Assembly (NCBI GenBank): GCA_001778545.1
Contig: MFHJ01000027.1
Location: 1-6,864, forward strand
Source of the DNA: Candidatus Giovannonibacteria bacterium RIFCSPHIGHO2_02_43_16
GTDB lineage: Bacteria; Patescibacteriota; Minisyncoccia; JACPKW01; UBA11713
Length of the DNA stretch: 6,864 nucleotides
Direction: 5' to 3'
Made by a program: the position numbers and the translations under genes. Position 1 is the first letter of the stretch. Each line of letters begins with the position of its first letter. This document shows, in pieces, positions 1-5,019 of the stretch. Under the pieces are notes generated by a model. The model ran no database searches and was not told the DNA's origin. It saw nothing but the letters and a program-made list of their open reading frames with translations.

Positions 1-85
1 GAAGTTCCCAAGCAAAAAATTCTATGCTCTAATCTGCTTCAAAAATGCAAACAGTGTGGAAACCCTGTTTAAAAAGGGTTATTAA
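1..85 (+). CDS. possible 3' end of a convergent + strand gene, frame uncertain
   Basis: Two + strand frames are open from the window edge. One ends at TAA 70-72 and would finish with a CKQCG motif, like a terminal zinc ribbon. The other ends at TAA 83-85 and finishes ...ETLFKKGY. At most one is likely to be real, and neither is long enough to identify. Open frames of 24-27 codons arise often by chance, so this entry only warns that a gene converging on ndk may end here. If neither frame is coding, the segment is simply the 3' flank of ndk. Confidence 0.2.
   Translation, partial: KFPSKKFYALICFKNANSVETLFKKGY
49..70 (-). terminator. weak hairpin downstream of ndk, possible terminator
   Basis: Read on the minus strand, this begins 26 nt after the ndk stop. 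AAACAG and CTGTTT can form a 6-bp stem, with an inner GG/CC pair, followed by GCATTTTTG. A competing 6-bp stem, AACCCT (61-66) with AGGGTT (75-80), overlaps it. Both stems are AT-rich and the T tract is short, so termination would be inefficient. It could serve both strands if a convergent gene exists. Confidence 0.3.
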
Positions 86-96
86 AGAGTTACTAA

Positions 97-687
97 CTAG
101 AACATTATATCTTCCTCCGCCCTTTTATAGTCGTGAATTTCTTGGGGCGTGAACCAATACGCAAGTTCATGTTTGGCTTCTTCTGGATTTTCCGATGCAT
201 GGATTATGTTGTGCACCGCCCGTTTACCGGAATTAGCTAAGGCCGGGGAGTCAACAGAATAATCTCCTCTGATTGTTCCCATATCTGCCAAATTAGGTAA
301 TGTGTTTCCGCACAGTTTCCTGACCATGTCAATCGCATGCACCCCTTCTACAACCATTTTCACAAGCGGACCTGAGGTCAAATATTTTACTATCCAACTC
401 CTAACCATTTTCCCAATTTCATCAGCATTATCAGTTCCCAAAGCTTCGACTGGATCAATCCCGTATTTGCTATAAGTACCTAAAGATTTCTCGCCGAGGC
501 GATGGGTCCATGCGGCATCTTTGGGATAATGCCCGTCTATCTGCCCTTCGGTCACTTGGATCATTTTAAGGGCGATGACTTTCAAGCCGCGCTGCTCAAT
601 TCTCCTGATAATTTCTCCAATAAGTCCCCGTTTAATTCCGTCGGGTTTAATTAATACCAATGTTTTTTCCTGTGTTAATTTTTCCAT
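97..687 (-). CDS. ndk: nucleoside diphosphate kinase, long form with two insertions
   Basis: NDP kinase moves the gamma-phosphate of ATP onto other (d)NDPs through a phosphohistidine, balancing cytoplasmic nucleotide pools. The family residues are all visible: KPDG with Lys14, Tyr54, Arg123, Thr129, GTIRGD with Arg140, Asn160 and the catalytic His163 in NIIHAS. At 196 residues it is about 45 longer than the usual ~140-152. The extra length falls in two places: about 33 residues between Tyr54 and the conserved SGP (105-107), near the nucleotide-clamp helices, and about 10 residues between GD (141-142) and NIIH. The catalytic core is intact, so it should be active; the role of the insertions is unknown. 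The start is ATG with no Shine-Dalgarno. The gene has its own promoter candidate (713-742) and ends in TAG. Confidence 0.97.
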   Translation of the reverse strand: MEKLTQEKTLVLIKPDGIKRGLIGEIIRRIEQRGLKVIALKMIQVTEGQIDGHYPKDAAWTHRLGEKSLGTYSKYGIDPVEALGTDNADEIGKMVRSWIVKYLTSGPLVKMVVEGVHAIDMVRKLCGNTLPNLADMGTIRGDYSVDSPALANSGKRAVHNIIHASENPEEAKHELAYWFTPQEIHDYKRAEEDIMF

Positions 688-712
688 ATTATATTAAAAA
701 TAAGTATTTTAA

Positions 713-742
713 ATTATACTATTTTTCTCCGACTAAAGTCAA
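713..742 (-). promoter_or_regulatory. sigma-70-type promoter for ndk
   Basis: On the minus strand, TTGACT (742-737) is followed by an 18-nt spacer and a perfect TATAAT (718-713). The -35 box lies inside the last codons of the upstream metallo-beta-lactamase gene, and the -10 box begins at that gene's stop. The expected start point near 706 gives a leader of about 20 nt, AT-rich and without a ribosome-binding motif. ndk can therefore be transcribed apart from the comEC operon. Confidence 0.6.
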
Positions 743-1570
743 ACTGTCGCCATCGGTTTTAAATTCGATTATCGAATCTATATCGGTCCGTAAAATCTTC
801 GCGCCCGCCGCAAGAAGATTATCCAAAGTAATCTGGGCGGGGTGGCCGTATCTGTTTTTAGCGCCGACGGATATCAAAGCGTATTCTGGATTCACTTCTT
901 CCAGAAATAAGGGGTTGGAAGAAGTTTTCGAACCATGGTGCCCAACTTTTAAAACTTCGCTTTCCAAGTTGTCGCCGGCCTGAACAAGTTTCAGCTCTTC
1001 GCCCTTCTCTCCGTCACCCATTAAAAGAAAATCTATCCTGCCATAAGAGAGGCGCGATACAACATTATTGTCGTGAGGATTATCGCTTTTGATTAACTTA
1101 TCCGGAGCCAGAACCAGAAGGCTTATACCCTTATCTAAAGATATTTTCAAGCCCCGACGCGCCACCTCGTATTTAATTTTTTTCTCTTCCATTAACTTCT
1201 TCAATTCGCCGTATTCAGCGAGATTATAGCTATCTCCTCCGTCCATCAATTCTCCAACCTCATAATTTTTCAAAACTTCAAGAAGCCCGCCAGCGTGATC
1301 CAAATGAGGGTGAGTCAAAATTACCAAATCTATAGATCGGTCGTAAAACGGCATAACCTTCCCGAGTTCCTCTAAAATTTTTCTGTCTTGTCCGCCGTCA
1401 AACAAAATTTGGTTTCCGGAAGGAGTCTCAATAAAAATCGCGTCCCCTTGGCCGACATCAAGCATATAGAATTTTAATTTGTCCCGATCTCGCCCAAACG
1501 CCTCGCGCCACGAAATTACGGCAACCGCAAGAAGAATCAGAACAAATATATATTTAAAATTCCTCTTCAT
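719..1570 (-). CDS. ComEC-type metallo-beta-lactamase-fold hydrolase, separate gene
   Basis: This 283-residue protein matches the C-terminal metallo-beta-lactamase domain of ComEC, the DNA-uptake channel. In that family the domain is thought to act on the incoming DNA, degrading the non-transported strand. Motifs in order: LDVGQGDA (37-44), FDGG (57-60), the metal site THPHLDH (86-92), MGDG with Asp186, GHHGSKTSS (210-218) and YGHP with His243. The metal ligands appear complete. Residues 6-21 form one hydrophobic helix, either a membrane anchor or an uncleaved signal, so the domain probably sits outside the membrane. The ATG lies 3 nt after the stop of the ComEC channel gene and in the same frame, with no Shine-Dalgarno, so it probably depends on translation of that gene. 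A generic secreted MBL-fold hydrolase is the alternative, but the context argues for ComEC. Confidence 0.9.
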   Translation of the reverse strand: MKRNFKYIFVLILLAVAVISWREAFGRDRDKLKFYMLDVGQGDAIFIETPSGNQILFDGGQDRKILEELGKVMPFYDRSIDLVILTHPHLDHAGGLLEVLKNYEVGELMDGGDSYNLAEYGELKKLMEEKKIKYEVARRGLKISLDKGISLLVLAPDKLIKSDNPHDNNVVSRLSYGRIDFLLMGDGEKGEELKLVQAGDNLESEVLKVGHHGSKTSSNPLFLEEVNPEYALISVGAKNRYGHPAQITLDNLLAAGAKILRTDIDSIIEFKTDGDSLTLVGEK

Positions 1571-1573
1571 GCT

Positions 1574-2908
1574 TTATGAAAATATCTTAACCACCCAAAG
1601 TTCATAGGCGAGAAGCCAATACGCGGGCCAGGCGATTAACCAAGACAGATAATACGAGGCGAACCCGGCGAGGCCGGTTAGAAATCCGAAAAACATCGTA
1701 ATCGGCATCGCGGAGAGTATCATGAGATTCGCCGGGATAGTGCGCCAAGAAAAATTACCGCCCAAATATATCAAAAGAGGCAGGACAAAAATCTGCGTCG
1801 AGAGAGTTGAGATGAGATTTTCTCTAATTTTCCAGAAATTAGGGAACCACAAAAAATACTTTTCTATCCTCGGCGACATGAAAATCAAACCGGCGGTCGC
1901 CAAAAACGAAAGCTGGAAAGAAGCGTCAAAACGAATGATTTTCGGATTAACCAAGGTCATTAAAAAGGCGGCAAAAACCAACGCGGAGAGCGCTTGATAA
2001 ATCTTTCCAGTCTCTCTGGCCCATAATATCAAGATTCCCATGATCGCCGCGCGAACAACTGTTGCCGAACCTCCGGTCATAATGGCGAAGAGGATCACCC
2101 CGATGGTCGCGATAAGCGTCCTTGCTATTTTCGCCACGGGCAGATAGCTTAAAACCCTGATCGTATTTTCCGATACGATCGAAATATTATATCCGGAGAG
2201 AACCACTAGATGAATTACACCGATATTTCTAAAGTCTTCCTCAAGCTTCTCCGGCAGCGAAGCTCGCTCGCCTATCGTAACCCCGGCCAAAAAAGATCGA
2301 TGCGGTTCTGGCAGGACTTTTGAAAGATTATTCAAAAACTTATGCTTCACCGAGAATAAAAATCTCTTAACTCCCGACCCTCCGCCGCTATCTTGTTTAA
2401 TAATTTTTGGCAAAAACATTTCAAAATAAATATCGTCTTTGGCGAGATAATTTCTCCAGTCAAAATCGGAAAAGTTCTCCGGTTCCTCAAGTCTTCCGCG
2501 GATAGTCAAATTGTCGCCATAATTCACTTCCGGGTAATGCGGCAAGGTCAACAAAATTTTTATCTCATCTTTTTTAAGAATCGCCCGGATAAATTTATCC
2601 AGTTTTTGCGGATCTTCGATTATTGTTCCGGAAATTTCCATATTCTGCCCTACATCAAGCCGAAACTCTGATATATATTCTCTATTATCCTGAATCTCAT
2701 ATCTCAGGATGCCGAGGCCTAATGCCGCCAAGAATATCGCGGCTTGAATGAGAATGAATCTGAAGCCATCTCCATGCCAAAAAATTAATCCAAGCGCAGA
2801 CACTACGGCAAAAACAAGGAGAATGAATTCCAAATCCGAAACAAAGAATGACCGCAGGGCGACTCCCGCAAAAAATCCGAAAAGCGCTATAATTAAAAGA
2901 TTTCTCAT
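1574..2908 (-). CDS. comEC: ComEC/Rec2 competence channel, membrane part only
   Basis: ComEC forms the inner-membrane channel that brings single-stranded DNA into the cell during transformation. This 444-residue protein has three hydrophobic helices at about 3-22, 26-44 and 50-68. A soluble OB-like (DUF4131-type) segment follows at about 88-166. The competence domain starts near 205 with GVTIGERASLP, followed by IHLVVLSGYNISIV (232-245), RAAIMGILILW (286-296) and the NP...FDASFQLSF block (321-335). It ends in further membrane helices, the last around 420-440. The usual C-terminal metallo-beta-lactamase domain is absent and is encoded by the next gene. The ATG at 2908-2906 overlaps the RNase H stop (TGATG), so translation is probably coupled. 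A TTG one codon upstream is possible but less likely. Confidence 0.93.
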   Translation of the reverse strand: MRNLLIIALFGFFAGVALRSFFVSDLEFILLVFAVVSALGLIFWHGDGFRFILIQAAIFLAALGLGILRYEIQDNREYISEFRLDVGQNMEISGTIIEDPQKLDKFIRAILKKDEIKILLTLPHYPEVNYGDNLTIRGRLEEPENFSDFDWRNYLAKDDIYFEMFLPKIIKQDSGGGSGVKRFLFSVKHKFLNNLSKVLPEPHRSFLAGVTIGERASLPEKLEEDFRNIGVIHLVVLSGYNISIVSENTIRVLSYLPVAKIARTLIATIGVILFAIMTGGSATVVRAAIMGILILWARETGKIYQALSALVFAAFLMTLVNPKIIRFDASFQLSFLATAGLIFMSPRIEKYFLWFPNFWKIRENLISTLSTQIFVLPLLIYLGGNFSWRTIPANLMILSAMPITMFFGFLTGLAGFASYYLSWLIAWPAYWLLAYELWVVKIFS

Positions 2909-3372
2909 CAAAAAAGCGTCGCGGCGCTTCCTCCGTCAAGCGCTTCGTTCACCATCTGATCGGCTTTCTTATTTTGCGCGCGAGGGACGTGGGAGAAGCT
3001 GATTTTCCCAAAATCCATTTTTAAATTCCATACCTTGATAAAAAGCGGAAATAATCTCTCCTCTTCGATTTTATAAACGCCGTTAAGCTGCTTTGCCGCC
3101 AATTCTGAATCCATCCTCATATCGATCGCCATTTTTTTTGTTTTCTCTTTCCCATAAAGCGCTTTGACTTTCTGCAAGGCCGCTATAATCGCGCTATATT
3201 CCGCCTCGTTATTGGTTTTGATCCCAAGCCGCTCCCCAAATTTCTTTATGGTATTCCCCTTCGCACCTTGAATCACGACTCCCAAAGCCGCCGGCCCCGG
3301 ATTCCCCCGCGCCCCGCCGTCGGTGTAGACTATTAATTTTTCTGGCTTGGCTTTTCCCAAAGGAGTTGACAT
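2908..3372 (-). CDS. rnhA: ribonuclease HI-type protein
   Basis: RNase HI cleaves the RNA strand of RNA-DNA hybrids in the cytoplasm, for instance at R-loops and replication primers. The 154-residue protein shows the family signature YTDGGARGNPGPAA (16-29). The four acidic catalytic residues are all present: Asp18, Glu56 in NNEAEY, Asp88 in MDSEL and Asp138 in NKKADQM. It appears to lack the basic handle of E. coli RNase HI, going directly from KQLNG to the IEEERLFPLF helix, as in the short archaeal-like type. I chose the ATG at 3372 because the signature begins 12 residues later. The frame stays open upstream to a TTG at 3465, but those 31 codons look unlike RNase H. A TATAAG box lies 6 nt before this ATG. 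The stop overlaps the comEC start (TGATG). Confidence 0.93.
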   Translation of the reverse strand: MSTPLGKAKPEKLIVYTDGGARGNPGPAALGVVIQGAKGNTIKKFGERLGIKTNNEAEYSAIIAALQKVKALYGKEKTKKMAIDMRMDSELAAKQLNGVYKIEEERLFPLFIKVWNLKMDFGKISFSHVPRAQNKKADQMVNEALDGGSAATLF

Positions 3373-3378
3373 ATAGCA

Positions 3379-3384
3379 CTTATA
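3379..3384 (-). promoter_or_regulatory. possible -10 box for the RNase H-comEC operon
   Basis: TATAAG on the minus strand ends 6 nt before the ATG at 3372, which would place transcription initiation at or next to the start codon (leaderless mRNA). No good -35 box lies at 16-18 nt; TTGAAT (402-397 in the 3300-3400s, i.e. 3402-3397) is only 12 nt away. The call rests on the -10 alone and on the same 6-nt spacing at the PaaX-like gene. Confidence 0.3.
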
Positions 3385-3406
3385 ATACAACAATTTATTC
3401 AAATAG

Positions 3407-3428
3407 CCATAAAGGGGGATGTTTATGG
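3407..3428. repeat. 7-bp inverted repeat upstream of the RNase H gene
   Basis: CCATAAA (3407-3413) and TTTATGG (3422-3428) are perfect inverted copies separated by 8 nt (GGGGGATG). This lies 35 nt upstream of the RNase H ATG, near where a -35 or operator would be. It could be a regulator site or an RNA hairpin; nothing identifies the binding partner. Confidence 0.4.
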
Positions 3429-3478
3429 ATGCACTTTCTATTCGGCTCAATAAAGGAAATCTCAAGAGGGAGATAACG

Positions 3479-3637
3479 ATGAATCCTCTACGCTACGGTG
3501 ACGTCTCTTTTGAAATCCGCAAAATTTGTTTCGGGAGTGTCGACGCCCGTTTGAACTACAAAGCGATGCACATCATCGGATCTCTTTTTTTACTTAGGTT
3601 AACTTCATTATTAAGCTATAGCGTAAAGAGAAGTTAG
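3479..3637 (+). CDS. doubtful 52-residue + strand ORF
   Basis: This ORF starts at an ATG preceded at good spacing by a purine-rich AGGGAG, the only feature in its favour. It runs against every confident gene, contains a T-tract hairpin, and ends across the repeated palindromic box. The product (MNPLRYGDVSFEIRK...) matches nothing I recognise and has a hydrophobic patch near residues 31-46. It is listed because it has a plausible ribosome-binding site in the only real gap of the window; a chance ORF is more likely. Confidence 0.15.
   Translation: MNPLRYGDVSFEIRKICFGSVDARLNYKAMHIIGSLFLLRLTSLLSYSVKRS
3564..3591 (+). terminator. short hairpin with T tract on the + strand
   Basis: CGATG (3564-3568) and CATCG (3574-3578) form a 5-bp stem with a 5-nt loop, followed after 6 nt by seven T (3585-3591). 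It resembles a weak intrinsic terminator for + strand transcription, though no + strand gene is certain here. The short stem and the offset T tract keep confidence low. Confidence 0.2.
3600..3636. repeat. 7-bp inverted repeat enclosing box copy 1
   Basis: TAACTTC (3600-3606) and GAAGTTA (3630-3636) are perfect inverted copies separated by 23 nt that include the GCTATAGCGTAAAGA box. It sits just past the stop of the PaaX-like gene. It lacks a following T tract in the minus direction, so it is not a standard terminator. Confidence 0.35.
3615..3629. repeat. palindromic box, copy 1 (GCTATAGCGTAAAGA)
   Basis: This 15-nt sequence is identical to 4207-4221 and in the same orientation. The two copies bracket the PaaX-like gene, 592 nt apart. 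The core GCTATAGC is self-complementary. Just beyond the match, both copies continue with a similar GAAGT-A-A sequence (GAAGTTAGA here, TGAAGTAAA in the other), so the similarity may extend with one indel. This copy lies 10 nt after the stop of the PaaX-like gene and about 240 nt before the RNase H gene. Confidence 0.7.
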
Positions 3638-3638
3638 A

Positions 3639-4184
3639 TTAAATATCAAATTCTTTACGAAATCCGCCGTCAGGAACGAGCGGCGCTTCGAGATAGTAGA
3701 CGTATTCCGGAATATTATAAAAATTTATCACAAAATTAATTTCATCTCGACACGGAAAAGGATAAATGAAAACGCTTTTCTGGAACTCTAAAAATCCAAG
3801 GGCTTTTAATTTTCTTCGAAGCGAGTCGCGAATCTTCTTTTTCGGCTCTGGAATATCAAATAGAACTATTCTCCATTTTCCGTCCCACCTCTTCGCTCTG
3901 GGAAGGGCAAGGATATTAAATTGATGCTGTAAAAAACGCTCTTTTCCTTTTGCGGTAAGTCTGGCAAATTCAATGCCATTTCTTGTTTTTAAAAATTCGA
4001 TGTGATGTCCAAGCTTTAGGCGTTTTAAAATTTGGTACAATAATTTACGATCTATTTCGTGCCATGTGCGGTCAGCATCTTTCAAAATTTCAAGACGCAA
4101 TCCTTTATCTCGCGAAAGCCCTAACATCGTTCCCTGAGCAAGTAAGACCAAGACTTTGCCTACCAGTTTGCCATATTCCTTCAT
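3639..4184 (-). CDS. PaaX-type transcriptional regulator with Cas2-like domain
   Basis: The 181-residue protein joins an N-terminal winged-helix-like region (about 1-88, ending in the basic wing-like KTRNGIEFARLTAKGKERF) to a Cas2-like ferredoxin-fold domain (about 98-170), the arrangement of PaaX regulators. The second domain starts with KWRIVLFDIPEPKKKIRD, where Asp110 matches the conserved Asp of Cas2. KLKALGFLEFQKSVFIYP follows, the equivalent of the G..Q.SVF motif. Automatic pipelines may name such proteins Cas2, but there is no repeat array or other cas gene here, so a DNA-binding regulator is more likely. The longer C-terminal domain of true PaaX is missing. A promoter and a 10-bp palindrome lie just upstream, which suggests self-regulation. 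ATG 4184 is the predicted transcription start itself. Confidence 0.85.
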   Translation of the reverse strand: MKEYGKLVGKVLVLLAQGTMLGLSRDKGLRLEILKDADRTWHEIDRKLLYQILKRLKLGHHIEFLKTRNGIEFARLTAKGKERFLQHQFNILALPRAKRWDGKWRIVLFDIPEPKKKIRDSLRRKLKALGFLEFQKSVFIYPFPCRDEINFVINFYNIPEYVYYLEAPLVPDGGFRKEFDI

Positions 4185-4190
4185 ATTTTC

Positions 4191-4219
4191 ATGGTATCAT
4201 CTGTGCGCTATAGCGTAAA
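4191..4219 (-). promoter_or_regulatory. promoter of the PaaX-like gene, predicted leaderless
   Basis: On the minus strand, TTTACG (4219-4214) is followed by a 17-nt spacer and TACCAT (4196-4191), with an extended -10 TG one base before it. Each hexamer matches the consensus at 4 of 6 positions. Only 6 nt separate the -10 from the ATG at 4184, so the mRNA would begin at or next to the start codon. No Shine-Dalgarno is present, which agrees with this. Confidence 0.5.
4206..4215. promoter_or_regulatory. palindromic operator candidate CGCTATAGCG
   Basis: This perfect 10-bp palindrome overlaps the -35 edge and the spacer of the PaaX-like gene's promoter, a position where a bound dimer would block RNA polymerase. 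It is the core of the box repeated at 3615-3629. The likely but unproven ligand is the adjacent PaaX-like protein. Confidence 0.45.
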
Positions 4220-4221
4220 GA
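4207..4221. repeat. palindromic box, copy 2 (GCTATAGCGTAAAGA)
   Basis: Identical in 15 of 15 bases to 3615-3629 and in the same orientation. It lies 22 nt upstream of the PaaX-like ATG and covers its predicted -35 region. Confidence 0.7.
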
Positions 4222-4254
4222 TGAAGTAAATAATAATTAAAATTGTTCTTTCCC

Positions 4255-5019
4255 CTATTTTAAATATCCTGCTTGCTTTAGCCAATAATCGTTCTCCCAC
4301 TCCCATAATTTCTTCGCGGCGAGGAACGCGCCGTAATCGTCCCGCCAGAATGGAAATTCTTTGAGCTCAATTATCCCTTTTGTCTCGCTCCACTCGTGGT
4401 CATCTCCGCATTTCTTGGAGCCGTTGATTTTTATTTTTTCACGACCCCCTTTTGTCCGCAAAGTCGCTCCGCATTTTAGGCAAGTTTGCGCCTGATCGAT
4501 CCGCAAAATCCAGCGCGTTGAGAGATTCGGAAATTCTCGCCCGAGGGCGGCGAGGTATGCCGCCGTTTGCATATTATAATCTCGATAAATCGCCGCGGAA
4601 GTCTTAATGTCGAGCACCCCGAATTTACCATTGATAGTCGCCAAAGTATCTATCGTCCCCGCGTATCGCTCGTCAGGATGGAATATTCTCCGTTCTATAT
4701 GCTCCGGAATAACTTCGATTTTCTGAAAATCAATAAAATTCTTAAAAGCGGTTACGGATGGAATTATAAGCCGGTCGATTTCGGGATTCTCCCCCTTCAT
4801 TATTGCTTCAACCGCCTCGTGAATTTTTGTCCCCTCCTCCGCGGATTTCTGCGTCTGCTGTTGCGCCTCGGCGTAGCTTTTCGCCTGCCCGTAATAATAA
4901 TGAAGCGCCGGCTTGGATTTTATCTCAACAATCTTCGTCACCCTCGGATACCATGCACCCTCAATTATATATCCAGATTGCTCCTTAAACTGCTCAACAT
5001 CTTTGATCCACATACTCAT
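4255..5019 (-). CDS. PD-(D/E)XK nuclease with zinc-knuckle-like insert
   Basis: The 254-residue protein has the Cas4/RecB-like PD-(D/E)XK layout: GTKIHEAVEAI with His67, GTIDTL with Asp124, LDIKTS with Asp137 and Lys139, then the Q..AYLAAL helix with Gln151 and Tyr155. The active site looks complete, so metal-dependent DNA cleavage is expected; whether endo- or exonuclease cannot be told. Between the core and its C-terminal strands lies C180-x2-C183-x20-C204-x3-H208, a probable zinc site. The start ATG overlaps the previous gene's stop (ATGA), and TAAGGA ends 6 nt before it, the best ribosome-binding site in the window. This tight coupling suggests it works with the Cys-rich protein upstream. 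No helicase, Cas gene or recombinase lies beside it, so its pathway (repair, phage defence, DNA processing) is open. Confidence 0.87.
   Translation of the reverse strand: MSMWIKDVEQFKEQSGYIIEGAWYPRVTKIVEIKSKPALHYYYGQAKSYAEAQQQTQKSAEEGTKIHEAVEAIMKGENPEIDRLIIPSVTAFKNFIDFQKIEVIPEHIERRIFHPDERYAGTIDTLATINGKFGVLDIKTSAAIYRDYNMQTAAYLAALGREFPNLSTRWILRIDQAQTCLKCGATLRTKGGREKIKINGSKKCGDDHEWSETKGIIELKEFPFWRDDYGAFLAAKKLWEWENDYWLKQAGYLK

Larger units (their letters stand above)
3373..3638. other. 266-nt intergenic region with inverted repeats
   Basis: This is the largest gene-poor stretch in an otherwise packed window. It contains the possible -10 box of the RNase H gene, a 7-bp inverted repeat (3407-3428), a doubtful small + strand ORF (3479-3637), a short hairpin followed by seven T (3564-3591), and the box GCTATAGCGTAAAGA (3615-3629) enclosed by a 7-bp inverted repeat (3600-3636). 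It could be the long leader of the RNase H-comEC operon, a small RNA locus, or decayed sequence. No known riboswitch or RNA family is recognisable. Confidence 0.5.

Noticed and set aside
2909..2911. TTG start for comEC one codon earlier
   Set aside because: The adjacent ATG forms a TGATG overlap with the RNase H stop and is the more usual start.
2929..2936. GGAGGAAG on the minus strand as ribosome-binding site of comEC
   Set aside because: It lies 20 nt before the ATG, too far for normal Shine-Dalgarno use; it is coding sequence of the RNase H gene.
3366..3386. Perfect TTGACA and TATAAT on the + strand
   Set aside because: The spacing is only 9 nt, far below the 16-18 needed, and the TTGACA is inside the RNase H coding region.
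3373..3465. Longer RNase H starting at 3465
   Set aside because: The start would be TTG, the extra 31 residues do not resemble RNase H, and the ATG at 3372 has a well-placed -10 box and normal family length.
3639..4184. Calling the PaaX-like gene a CRISPR Cas2
   Set aside because: The Cas2-like motifs are real, but a winged-helix region precedes them, and no repeat-spacer array, cas1 or other cas gene is visible.
5016..5018. Recoded UGA (glycine) as in some CPR lineages
   Set aside because: UGA ends the 583-residue gene at an ATGA overlap and ends the RNase H gene at a TGATG overlap, both normal gene junctions; no gene here has an internal UGA.
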